From positions 1 through 25,901 of the forward strand of contig CAYWVY010000030.1 of assembly GCA_964461885.1 (NCBI GenBank): 25,901 bases of DNA, given 5' to 3'. Position numbers and translations under genes: made by a program. The number at the start of each line of letters is the position of its first letter. Position 1 is the stretch's first letter. This stretch comes from UBA288 sp964461885. GTDB lineage: Archaea; Halobacteriota; Methanomicrobia; Methanomicrobiales; Methanospirillaceae. The notes under the pieces are model-generated. The model saw nothing but the letters and a program-made list of their open reading frames with translations. It was not told the DNA's origin and ran no database searches. Below, one piece after another: positions 7,166-14,294 of this stretch.

Positions 7166-7922
7166 CCGCGCCCGCGATCGCGGCCGTGACCACGGCCTTG
7201 CCGTCCCGGACGGCCATGCGGAGGTCCGCGCCCTGCGCGAGCCGGGCCGCGATCGCGGCCGAGAGGCAGCAGCCCGAGCCGTGGACGTCCCAGGGGTAGC
7301 GCGGGCCGGCGAACGGGAAGATTCCGTGATCGTCGGCGAGCAGGTCGACCGCCTCGGGCCCCTCGCCGTGCCCCCCCTTGACCAGCACGGCCCGGGCGCC
7401 GAGGTCTCGCAGGAGCTCGGCCGCCTCGCGCATCTCATCGATGGTCTGGACTGGGCGGCCGACCAGGGCTGCGGCCTCGCCCAGGTTCGGGGTCAGCAGG
7501 GTAGCGCGGGGCAGGAGCCGTTCGACCAGGACGGAGACCGCGGCAGGATCGAGGAGCCGGCCCCCGCTCGTCGCGACCATGACCGGGTCGACCACGAGCG
7601 GGAGGTCGTCGGGGAGGGTGTCCGCGACGGCGGTGCAGACGGCCGCCGTCGCGAGCATCCCCGTCTTTGCCGCGCCGACGGGAAAAGCCTCGAGCAGGGC
7701 CTCGAGCTGGGCCGCAACCATGACCGGGCCCACGGGGGCCGCGGCCCTGACGGCGGCCGGCGTCTGCGCGGTCAGGGCCGTGATCGCCGAGAGGCCCCAG
7801 ACGTCGAGGGCGGCGAAGGTCCGGAGATCGACCTGGATGCCGGCCCCGCCCGACGGGTCCGAGCCGGCGCAGGTGAGCGCGTACACGACGGTCATCGGGA
7901 TCGAATCAGCGGCGCGCGGCAT
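7077..7922 (-). CDS. thiD: Hydroxymethylpyrimidine / phosphomethylpyrimidine kinase ThiD
   Basis: The 281-residue protein is a ribokinase-fold kinase of thiamine biosynthesis that phosphorylates HMP and HMP-P to HMP-PP. Diagnostic blocks are LTCAGSDPSGGAGIQVDL (about 17-33), AAKTGML, VVDPVMVATSGGRLL (110-124), TPNLGEA, VLVKGGHG and the anion-hole motif HGSGC (214-218), whose Cys corresponds to the catalytic Cys of ThiD. Methanogens often fuse ThiD to a ThiN domain; there is none here. ATG 7922 is taken as start; ATG 7895 (MTVVYALTC) is equally plausible because the conserved part begins there. The final 29 codons overlap the subunit D gene and are not family-like. It is divergent from the prsW-like gene with a 58-bp gap. 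Confidence 0.93.
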   Translation of the reverse strand: MPRAADSIPMTVVYALTCAGSDPSGGAGIQVDLRTFAALDVWGLSAITALTAQTPAAVRAAAPVGPVMVAAQLEALLEAFPVGAAKTGMLATAAVCTAVADTLPDDLPLVVDPVMVATSGGRLLDPAAVSVLVERLLPRATLLTPNLGEAAALVGRPVQTIDEMREAAELLRDLGARAVLVKGGHGEGPEAVDLLADDHGIFPFAGPRYPWDVHGSGCCLSAAIAARLAQGADLRMAVRDGKAVVTAAIAGAVRAPDGRRMANPRARWAPPCGAFPPPGAP

Positions 7923-7980
7923 GAACCTTGGGGAAGAGCCTTCGCGAAACTTGAAATAATCGATTGCGAAAGAGAGTTCA

Positions 7981-8667
7981 ATGGATCTCTCCCTGTGGTA
8001 TCTGCTGGTCCTCGGGTTCGCTCCGGCCCTCTTCTGGCTCTGGTACTTTTATATCAAGGACCGGTATGCGCCCGAGCCACGGGCCTGGATCCTCCGCATC
8101 TTCCTCCTCGGGATGCTCTCGACCATCCCGATCGCGCTCGTCGAGGGACTGCTCGGGGCCCTCTTCCCCTCGGACTTCGTCCTCGCCGTCATCGTGGCGC
8201 CTGTCGTCGAGGAGATCGGCAAGTTCCTGGTCGTGTACTGGTTCGTCTTCCGACGGCCGGTCTTCGACGAGCCGATCGACGGGATCGTGTACGCGGTGAC
8301 CGCGGCTCTCGGGTTTGCTGCACTCGAGAACTTCGTCTACCTATTTGCCGCCTACTCCGAGACCCTGGCCCTGCCCCTCGAGCTCTCCCTGCTCCGCGCC
8401 TTCCTATCGGTGCCCGGCCACGCCCTGATGTCGTCCATGTGGGGGTACGCGCTCGGCCAGAGCCTGGTCACGCCGCACCCGCTCGCAACGCGGCTCATCT
8501 ACCACGGGCTCCTGCTCGCGATCATCCTCCACGCCGCGTTCAACTTTCTTGTCGGGGCCGGCGCGGTCGGTGCGACCGTGCTGATCCTGGTACTCGTGCC
8601 GGCCATGTGGCTGGTCGCGATGCGGAAGATCACCGCGTCCCTCCACGTCGGCCGGCCGCCGGGATAG
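7981..8667 (+). CDS. PrsW-family intramembrane metalloprotease
   Basis: The 228-residue protein has seven or eight hydrophobic segments and the motifs of the PrsW branch of the CPBP/Abi-type glutamic or metallo proteases. EEIGK (77-81) is the EExxK motif, GFAALENFVYL carries E116, GHALMSSMWGYALG carries H147, and HAAFN is at 184-188. In Bacillus, PrsW cleaves an anti-sigma factor at the membrane. Archaea lack that pathway, so the substrate here is unknown. It is a single gene, divergent from thiD. ATG 7981 follows a purine-rich AAAGAGAG stretch at the expected distance. Confidence 0.88.
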   Translation: MDLSLWYLLVLGFAPALFWLWYFYIKDRYAPEPRAWILRIFLLGMLSTIPIALVEGLLGALFPSDFVLAVIVAPVVEEIGKFLVVYWFVFRRPVFDEPIDGIVYAVTAALGFAALENFVYLFAAYSETLALPLELSLLRAFLSVPGHALMSSMWGYALGQSLVTPHPLATRLIYHGLLLAIILHAAFNFLVGAGAVGATVLILVLVPAMWLVAMRKITASLHVGRPPG

Positions 8668-8715
8668 GATACGGGGTTTTGCAACGAGTCGTCGACACCG
8701 ATCTGCCCCGGCGCA

Positions 8716-8725
8716 GGGGGGGGGG
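8716..8725 (+). repeat. Ten-G homopolymer in the prsW-hydrolase intergenic region
   Basis: An uninterrupted run of ten Gs lies in the 136-bp gap between the ends of two convergent genes. It is non-coding and is noted as a slippage-prone or sequencing-error-prone tract. Confidence 0.9.
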
Positions 8726-8803
8726 TCGGTGACGGGTGCTCCGGCCGGGGGACGGTCCCAGCGAGGGTATCCCCGTACCGGGCCCGGGAGTTCTCCGGGG
8801 TGA

Positions 8804-9637
8804 TTATCCCCATGCTCCGCCCGGGAGCGGGTGCCGCGCCCAGAAGTCAGCGAGCGCGTCGGCCATGCCACGGGGGTTGTCCAGGTGCAGCCCGTGGGCC
8901 GCTCCGGGGAGGACGAACTCCCGGACGTCCGAAAACCACTCGAGGAGCAGCCGGTGCGTCTCCCCGAAACGAGCCCAGAGGGCGTTGCTCTCGCTGCCCG
9001 TGACGGCGAGGACGGGCCGTGTTATCCGTTTCGCGTCGGCTTCGCCGAAGCTCCAGTCCAGCCATCCGGGCAGGTCCCGCTCGAACGACGTCGCCGCGTC
9101 GACGACGGCCTGATCAAATGCTCCGGGCAGAACGCGGTCGAGCAGGGCGCGATACCCCGCTCCCATCCGCGCCCGCAGGAGGTCGTCGACGACCCGATGC
9201 GGGTCCTCCTCCCGGAACCGTTGCCGGCCCTGCCCGAGCGAGTCCCGGTAGGAAGGGCCCGTGGCTCCGACGGCGAGCGCCGGCTCCAGCAGGGCCAGCG
9301 TGTGGGCGGCGTCGGGCGCGTCGAGCGCGAGCTGGAGGGCGATGCAGCCGCCCAGGGACTCTCCCACGACATGGGCGCGCTCGATGCCGAGGTGGCAAAG
9401 GACTGCCCGGCAGTCGGCAGCCTGCCGGGCGAAACTGATGGGACCATTGCCATGGCTGCTGTTTCCGTAGCCCCGGCGGTGGTACAGGATAATCCTGTAT
9501 CGATCGGCCAGGGCCAGCTCGTTCAGCAGCGGCCGAAAGGAGTCCGCGAAGAGCGCCCCGTGAATGAGGATCGCAGGCTCGCCGGAGCCCGCGACCTCGT
9601 ATGCGAGCGTGACGCCGTCGACAGCAACTCTCTCCAT
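8804..9637 (-). CDS. Alpha/beta hydrolase
   Basis: The 277-residue protein has the alpha/beta-hydrolase fold. The oxyanion-hole motif IHGALF (25-30) follows the first strands, the nucleophile elbow is GESLGG with S94, and the catalytic His is H248 in PGAAHGLHLDN. The acid residue probably lies in the TGSESN block about 213-218. A cap region spans roughly 120-200. The substrate (ester, lactone, epoxide or other) cannot be inferred. A GGGAGAGGA purine tract lies immediately before ATG 9637, and a CATTAAGTAG element at about 9671-9680 could be the promoter. It is a single gene converging on prsW; no operon partner. Confidence 0.88.
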   Translation of the reverse strand: MERVAVDGVTLAYEVAGSGEPAILIHGALFADSFRPLLNELALADRYRIILYHRRGYGNSSHGNGPISFARQAADCRAVLCHLGIERAHVVGESLGGCIALQLALDAPDAAHTLALLEPALAVGATGPSYRDSLGQGRQRFREEDPHRVVDDLLRARMGAGYRALLDRVLPGAFDQAVVDAATSFERDLPGWLDWSFGEADAKRITRPVLAVTGSESNALWARFGETHRLLLEWFSDVREFVLPGAAHGLHLDNPRGMADALADFWARHPLPGGAWG

Positions 9638-10283
9638 TCCTCTCCCACTCCTGCCCGAAATGGCCCCTGGTACTACTTAATGGATTGCGGCGGCGGAGAG
9701 TGACGCCATGCTCGACCATGACAACCCGACCGATCCGGGCGCTCGTGGCGAGGGCGTCCACCGACCCGCCGGCCCCGTATCGGCGCCGCGACTCTCGAGC
9801 ACCTCCCGGATGTGGCCGTGGTTCTCACACCGCGGGGGGCCGGGGACGCCGGAAAGTCACAACGGCCCCGGGGTGCCGTACTCGATCCTGACGTCGTTTA
9901 TGTTCGCGCCGCGCACAACTGGCGCAAGAACCTCGCGGGCTTCGCGGCGTCGACCCGATCCACGTCCGGGCTCTCCGATCTCCCGGGGAGCAGGGAACAG
10001 ACCACCGGACGGTTCGGTCTACCCGGCACTGATCCCCTCGACCCCGATCATAGTACGTCGGACCACTCGCCACGGAACCGATACAACCTGATACGAACGG
10101 CTTCACCGAAGGGTGACGCGGTGGCGGTCACCGAGATGGGCCCCGGGCGTGCAGCGAGTCGATTCAGACAGTCATATCATCTATTTTGTCGATCCAGGCA
10201 CGTAATGGCCCCCGTTAAGAAGTGTTCGAAAAATCTCTCAGCCTACTCAAGCATTATATCTTCACAGTGGCAACGCCTTTGGA
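9638..10283. other. Gene-poor stretch, no supported gene
   Basis: This 646-bp region has several overlapping open frames on both strands but none with recognisable protein character. They are rich in Arg, Pro and Ser, as expected of GC-rich non-coding DNA. One forward frame at about 9779-9960 is somewhat more protein-like (LEHLPDVAVVLTP, then AVLDPDVVYVRAAHNW) but has no good start and runs into low-complexity sequence. It may be a relic of a lost gene. The right end carries the promoter of the cohesin-domain gene. Confidence 0.5.
10248..10259 (+). promoter_or_regulatory. TATA box for the cohesin-domain gene (CAAGCATTATAT)
   Basis: CAAGCATTATAT ends 25 nt before ATG 10284, so transcription would begin at or a base or two before the start codon (leaderless mRNA). 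The identical 12-mer precedes the HEAT-repeat gene at 12371-12382. Confidence 0.6.
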
Positions 10284-11788
10284 ATGAAGATCGCGACGGC
10301 GCTCTGCGCTCTCCTCCTCCTCGCGCTCTGCTGCGTCTCGGCAGCGAGCGCGGGCGGGATGGTCAAGTTCCATATCCCCGCGGTGGAGGACGCGAAGGTC
10401 GGTGACACGGTCACCGTGACCCTCTACAACGACAACAACCTCGCCCCCCCACGGGCGACCTCTCCATCTACCTCGACTGGAACATGGAGGTCCTGAAGTA
10501 CGAGTCGTCCGAGGTCAAGCAGGGCCGGACCACGAACGCGGCCCTCGTCGGCCTGCACAACCTGAACATCCTGGCGGCCGACAGGACGAACGGCCTCCCG
10601 CAGGGCGACCAGCCGCTCATCGTGATGAAGTTCAAGGTCATCGGCCCGGGCTTCACCCCGATCGTGATCAAGGTCGATAAGATCCACGACATCACGGGCG
10701 CGGACATCGCGAGCAAGGCCGTCGTCAAGAACGGCGCCGTGACCGCGACCGGAACGGTCCTGAAGACCCCGACCGTGACCGCGACGGTCACCACCGGCGC
10801 CACCACCGTTGCGACGACGACGACGCCGGCCCAGACCTTCACCCCACTTTCCACGACCCCGGCGTCCGTCACGACCACACTGCCGACCACGACCACGGTC
10901 ACAACCGAGCCGATCGCATCCGGCCCGGCCACCGTGCCGTTCGGCACGGGCGTCTTCTCGGTCACGTCAATCGGGAACGTCCCCGTCGGCGGCATCGGCA
11001 CGGTCCAGGTCGTCGTCGACAACGCCTGGCAACCGCCCTTCGCCGACACGTACGTCGACATCAAGTTCGACCCGTCGATGGTCCGGTACCTCACCTCCTC
11101 GATCCACGTCGACAACACGACGGCCGCGGCCCGTTCGGACGACAGGGTCCGGATCATGCTCGGCGACTTCCGGAACGGCTATCCCCAGGGCAGGTACCCC
11201 CTGGCCGACGTCTCCTTCACGGCCCTCCGCGAGGGGACCACGCCCCTCACGGTCTCGGTCGACCACGTCCGGTACTGGAACAACGACTTCACACAGTTCA
11301 CGGACATCTCGTCCACGGCCTCGACCCAGGACGGCGCCTTCTCTACCGGTCCGATCCAGACGACCATCCCGACCCTCGTGCCCGTGACCGGCAACCCGTC
11401 GGTCACCTACGAGACCGTGGTGCCGACCGGCACCGTCCAGACCGTGGCCCCTGTCGAGGACCCGACGGCATTCCCGGTCTCCGCGGGCGCCGCCAACGTC
11501 GACACGGACCAGTACACCGGCGTGACGACCAAGACTGCGACCCCGACCCCCACGCCGAACCTGACCGAGACCGCCACCGTCCCGACGATGCCGCCGAACC
11601 CTATCACGACGGTCGCGACCCCCACGCCGGACCCGACGCCGGACACGACGGTCGCCACGCCTTCGACGACGATGACGACCGTCCGGACAACGCTCCCGAC
11701 GACCACGCAGGCGGCCCTGCCCTTCGGGGCGCTGGCCGTCGTCGCGCTCGCGGGCGTGGCGCTGGTTCTGCAGCGCACCCGGCGATAA
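10284..11788 (+). pseudogene. Secreted cohesin-domain surface protein, frameshifted in a poly-C tract
   Basis: The first frame (from ATG 10284) encodes a signal peptide (hydrophobic core ALLLLALCCVSAASA) and the start of a beta-rich domain, then goes out of frame at a run of seven Cs (10444-10450). The second frame continues from that point to the stop at 11788. Adding one C restores a protein of about 501 residues. The restored protein has two cohesin-like domains (roughly 25-155 and 220-350; the second has FADTYVDIKFDPSMVRYL and GYPQGRYPLADVSF), each followed by a Thr/Pro-rich linker, a long Thr/Pro stalk, and a C-terminal hydrophobic helix ending in Arg residues (LPFGALAVVALAG..QRTRR). This resembles an archaeosortase PGF-CTERM tail. 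In archaea, cohesin domains occur on cell-surface proteins. Either the break is a draft-assembly error or the gene is truly off. A T-run terminator follows. Confidence 0.8.
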
Positions 11789-11793
11789 CATCC

Positions 11794-11801
11794 TTTTTTT
11801 T
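11794..11801 (+). terminator. Oligo-T terminator after the cohesin-domain gene
   Basis: Eight consecutive Ts begin six bases after the stop codon. Oligo-T on the non-template strand is the usual intrinsic terminator in archaea. Confidence 0.65.
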
Positions 11802-12065
11802 CGGCAGACGGCGCTTCGATCAGAAATCCTGCCGTCATGACGACCCTGGCAGTACGAGGTCCCGTACACCGGCGGACGCGGTCCTCGAGGAACCGGCCCT
11901 TGGTATTATGAGTGTGACCACCCGACGCTATGTGGTCGGGCGCTCCTCTACCCAGCGCCCGGTCAGTCCTCTTATGCCGTTCCGCCCGTCCCCGGTTCCC
12001 GCCGGGTGGTCGAGATCGCTCGGAAACGTCTGACGCACGGGAGATACGAACGCGGAGGGAGTCGA

Positions 12066-12159
12066 ATGCCGGGAGATCCAGGAACCTTCGTCATCTCGCT
12101 CGACTGCGAGCTCTACTGGGGGATGCGGGATAAGCGGACTCTGGACGAGTGCCGCGAGA
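12066..12159 (+). CDS. Polysaccharide deacetylase family protein (N-terminal fragment cut by an assembly gap)
   Basis: Only 31 codons are visible before the N run. They read MPGDPGTFVISLDCELYWG and then a RDKRTLDE stretch. The FVISLDxELYWG start with a following RDK is typical of NodB-fold polysaccharide deacetylases (carbohydrate esterase family 4 relatives) from methanogens and bacteria; the first Asp is a metal ligand or catalytic base. The family commonly removes acetyl groups from surface glycans, and its genes often lie in glycan or surface loci. The frame is open upstream to GTG 12006, but ATG 12066 has a strong GGAGGG ribosome site. At least 200 residues must lie in the gap, which is therefore longer than the 100 Ns shown. 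Confidence 0.75.
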
Positions 12160-12259
12160 NNNNNNNNNNNNNNNNNNNNNNNNNNNNNNNNNNNNNNNNN
12201 NNNNNNNNNNNNNNNNNNNNNNNNNNNNNNNNNNNNNNNNNNNNNNNNNNNNNNNNNNN
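12160..12259. other. Assembly gap (100 N)
   Basis: Exactly 100 unknown bases, the usual placeholder for a gap of unknown size. It interrupts the polysaccharide deacetylase gene. The flanks share no overlap, and the 150 bp that follow the gap contain no recognisable end of that gene. Confidence 0.95.
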
Positions 12260-12370
12260 CGAGGCGGGGGCCTCCGGAGTGCGGCCTTCCGGGTGAGGTC
12301 GTCCGTCGTCGGATCCGCATCCTCCGCGCGACCGTCTCGCGGTTCTCTCTACTGCGGCTCGAAAAAATAG

Positions 12371-12382
12371 CAAGCATTATAT
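12371..12382 (+). promoter_or_regulatory. TATA box for the HEAT-repeat gene (CAAGCATTATAT)
   Basis: This 12-mer is identical to the one before the cohesin gene. It ends 30 nt before the TTG at 12412, predicting transcription from about 12405 and a very short leader. Confidence 0.55.
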
Positions 12383-12411
12383 GGCCTGGGGCGAATCTGT
12401 GATAATCGCGC

Positions 12412-13104
12412 TTGGAAAGACATGCCCTCGATCATGGCCTCTGGGCCGGGTGTCATGGCAATCCTCCGCGGGACCAGAAATACGTATCCATCGCTTCCGA
12501 GCGGAGCGACCGGGAGGAGATCGTGTATCAGATTCAGGATGTTGAATGGCCGATCCAGGCACTGGGATGCGGTCCTAACCAGGACGTGCGAATACGCGCC
12601 GCCCTGGCGCTGGGGGAGATCGGCGACGCCCGCGCCGTCGGCCCGTTGATCGAGATGCTCAACGACGCCGATCCGTGCTTCCGGGAGGTCGCCGTGAAGG
12701 CGCTCGGGAGGATCGGCGACGCCCGGGCCATCGAGACCCTGGTCGCGCTGCTCGGGAGCGCCCCCGGGGCGTGGACTGTGTACGAGCGGGAGGCTGCAGC
12801 GCGGGCGCTGGGGGAGATCAGGGATGCCCGCGCCGTCCTGCCGCTGATCGCCGAGCTCGGGGGACCGGACCTGGCGATGCGGGAGGCCGTTGTCGCCGCG
12901 CTGGGCGGTATCGGCGATGCCCGCGCCGTCGGACCTCTGATCGCCGCGCTCGGGGATGACGCCTGGTATGTTCGACGGGCTGCGGCCGAGGCGCTCGGGA
13001 AGATCGGCGACGCGCGCGCCGCGGACTCGTTGCGGGCCGCGCTCGATGATGCGGATCCATCCGTGCAGGCGGCGGCCACTGCGGCGTTGAAGCGGTTTCG
13101 TTGA
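12412..13104 (+). CDS. HEAT-repeat (PBS lyase HEAT-like) protein
   Basis: This 230-residue protein has about five HEAT-like repeats of about 31 residues, with the recurring pattern VRxxAAxALGxIGDARAVxPLIxxLxD. The clearest units begin near VRIRAALALGEIGDARAV, VAVKALGRIGDARAI, EAAARALGEIRDARAV, VVAALGGIGDARAV and RAAAEALGKIGDARAA. Such alpha-solenoids are protein-binding scaffolds; the partner is unknown. Methanogens carry many members, and some act on phycobilin-like lyase substrates only in cyanobacteria. The start is uncertain: TTG 12412 fits the promoter position, but the first 40 residues are not repeat-like. At the DNA level the repeats form an imperfect tandem array of about 95-100 bp units, suggesting growth by duplication. 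Confidence 0.85.
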   Translation: MERHALDHGLWAGCHGNPPRDQKYVSIASERSDREEIVYQIQDVEWPIQALGCGPNQDVRIRAALALGEIGDARAVGPLIEMLNDADPCFREVAVKALGRIGDARAIETLVALLGSAPGAWTVYEREAAARALGEIRDARAVLPLIAELGGPDLAMREAVVAALGGIGDARAVGPLIAALGDDAWYVRRAAAEALGKIGDARAADSLRAALDDADPSVQAAATAALKRFR

Positions 13105-13318
13105 CTCGCGGAGGGAGACTGGCGCGTTCGCGGCGCTGATCGGTCCCTCCGCACCCACGGAAGACGCGCCGATAACGAGACTCGCCGCGTCCTGCAGCGA
13201 CCGCCATGCCGGAGGCGGTCGCATGGGGGCGGCTGCGGATGAACCGTCGTGCGGATACCCCGCCCGGTTGTCCCTCGCTGACGGTAGTTTTCCAGAGGGT
13301 TCCGCCAATCTGGCGTGT

Positions 13319-13360
13319 TCACGCGGCCGGCAGGGTGAAGAGGAAGGTCGAGCCTACTGC
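13319..13360 (-). pseudogene. Short relic resembling a sensor histidine kinase C-terminus
   Basis: On the minus strand, one frame ends GSTFLFTLPAA followed by a stop at 13319. This is the standard ending of HATPase domains of sensor histidine kinases. Upstream in that frame there is no G-box or N-box; instead the unrelated 84-residue gene at 13354-13608 occupies the DNA. Only about a dozen residues match, so this is suggestive only. It would imply that a two-component kinase gene was once here and was truncated. Confidence 0.4.
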
Positions 13361-13608
13361 CCGGCGAGGCGTGCCTCTTTGTCTTCCATCCAGTAGAGCA
13401 TGAAGCGAAGTTCATCCCGGCTCAGCGTCCGCACGTCGGTAGGCTTCCGCTGGGAGAAGAGCCCAATCCTCGCAATACCCTTCTCCGTAATCACCCGGTT
13501 CTGCATCTCTGGCAACGCCCCGACACTCCGGATCGCCTGATGGATGGAGAGATCCTGCGCGATCCGGAATTCGTCGGGGGTGCCGAGTTTGTGAAGCGAG
13601 TCGTCCAT
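13354..13608 (-). CDS. Small hypothetical protein (84 residues)
   Basis: I do not recognise a family. The 84-residue product is hydrophilic and mainly helical, with no signal peptide or membrane segment. It has a MDDSLHKLGTPDEFRIAQDL start and a charged ending with RDELRFMLYWMEDKEARL. Amino-acid composition is balanced rather than Arg/Pro-rich, unlike shadow frames in this window. A CTTTACTG element about 25-30 nt upstream could be its promoter. Its base composition is lower in GC than its neighbours, and it abuts a relic resembling a histidine kinase end, so it may be a recent arrival. It could be a regulatory or toxin/antitoxin-type protein, but nothing shows this. Confidence 0.55.
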   Translation of the reverse strand: MDDSLHKLGTPDEFRIAQDLSIHQAIRSVGALPEMQNRVITEKGIARIGLFSQRKPTDVRTLSRDELRFMLYWMEDKEARLAGQ

Positions 13609-13783
13609 ACCAATACCTGTATTGTCAGACAGTAAAGGCGTGACGACGACGGTCTCTCTCGTCTCTCGTCTGCGAACGGCAGATTATGGCAACGACGACG
13701 GCTACCCCGTGATTATGCGATCTCGGCCCTATCGCCAGTCTGCCAGAAGACCGTGACGCCTTCACATCTCAGGCGGGCGCAGA

Positions 13784-14059
13784 TCAGTCGAAGATCTCCT
13801 CGAGGAACCCCTTCTTCCGCTTCTTCTTGTCATGATCGTCGTCATGATGATCATCGTGCCGCCCGTACGGGGGCGGATACCCCTGGCCCGGCGGCACGCT
13901 CCTCTGCATCGCTGGCGGGGCGGAGGACGCCGACCGCTCGATGATCTGATCGAGCTTCCCCTTCTCCAGCCAGATGCCCCGGCACTGCGGGCAGTAGTCG
14001 ATGGAGAACGTGAGCCGTTCCCCCATCGCCAGATCACAATTACAGACAGGACACTTCAT
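13784..14059 (-). CDS. TFIIB-type zinc-ribbon protein with His/Asp- and Lys-rich tail
   Basis: The 91-residue protein begins MKCPVCNCDLAMGERL and has a second Cys pair in DYCPQCRGIWLEKGKLDQII. C3, C6, C23 and C26 form a zinc ribbon of the zf-TFIIB type, a small family found widely in bacteria and archaea with unknown role. A Pro/Gly/Tyr linker (about 50-70) leads to a tail rich in His and Asp followed by Lys/Arg, ending GFLEEIFD. ATG 14059 is chosen over the longer open frame because it starts the ribbon exactly and has a TATA-like element (minus strand CTTTATCC, 14089-14096) at leaderless distance. The His/Asp tail could bind metal. Confidence 0.8.
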   Translation of the reverse strand: MKCPVCNCDLAMGERLTFSIDYCPQCRGIWLEKGKLDQIIERSASSAPPAMQRSVPPGQGYPPPYGRHDDHHDDDHDKKKRKKGFLEEIFD

Positions 14060-14088
14060 GCGCAGTCCTACAGGGTTCGGAGAGAATC

Positions 14089-14096
14089 GGATAAAG
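14089..14096 (-). promoter_or_regulatory. TATA box for the zinc-ribbon gene
   Basis: Minus strand CTTTATCC is centred about 33 nt before ATG 14059, predicting a 5-8 nt leader. Confidence 0.45.
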
Positions 14097-14294
14097 AGGC
14101 TCGCGTTCCGACCCTCCCGCGCGACAGGACCCACGACGACTCCGATAACGGGCGCCGGGGCCGATCATCAGTGCGGGCTGCGATCCCCTATTCTGCCCTG
14201 GAGGCCCCTGCTTTGGGGAGGAGCGGACACTCCCCCGATTGCAAGCAACGGACCCCGACCGCTCGGGGGGGCCGCTGCCGTTCCGCAGCGCCGC

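Noticed and set aside
8796..8816. GGGGTGATTATCCCC as an operator or terminator
   Set aside because: Only 4-5 bp of stem with a 6-7 nt loop, at the end of two convergent genes. It is too weak to call in GC-rich DNA.
10085..10145. GGTGACGCGGTGGCGGTCACC hairpin as a tRNA or structured RNA
   Set aside because: There is a stem, but no cloverleaf, anticodon arm or acceptor could be drawn around it.
12608..13040. Tandem DNA repeats as a CRISPR array
   Set aside because: The near-repeats are the HEAT units of a coding gene. They are imperfect, in frame, have no spacers of fixed length and no cas genes nearby.
12349..13308. Long open frame on the minus strand opposite the HEAT-repeat gene
   Set aside because: It is a shadow of the repetitive, GC-rich HEAT gene: Arg/Pro-rich with no recognisable motifs, whereas the plus strand has clear repeats.
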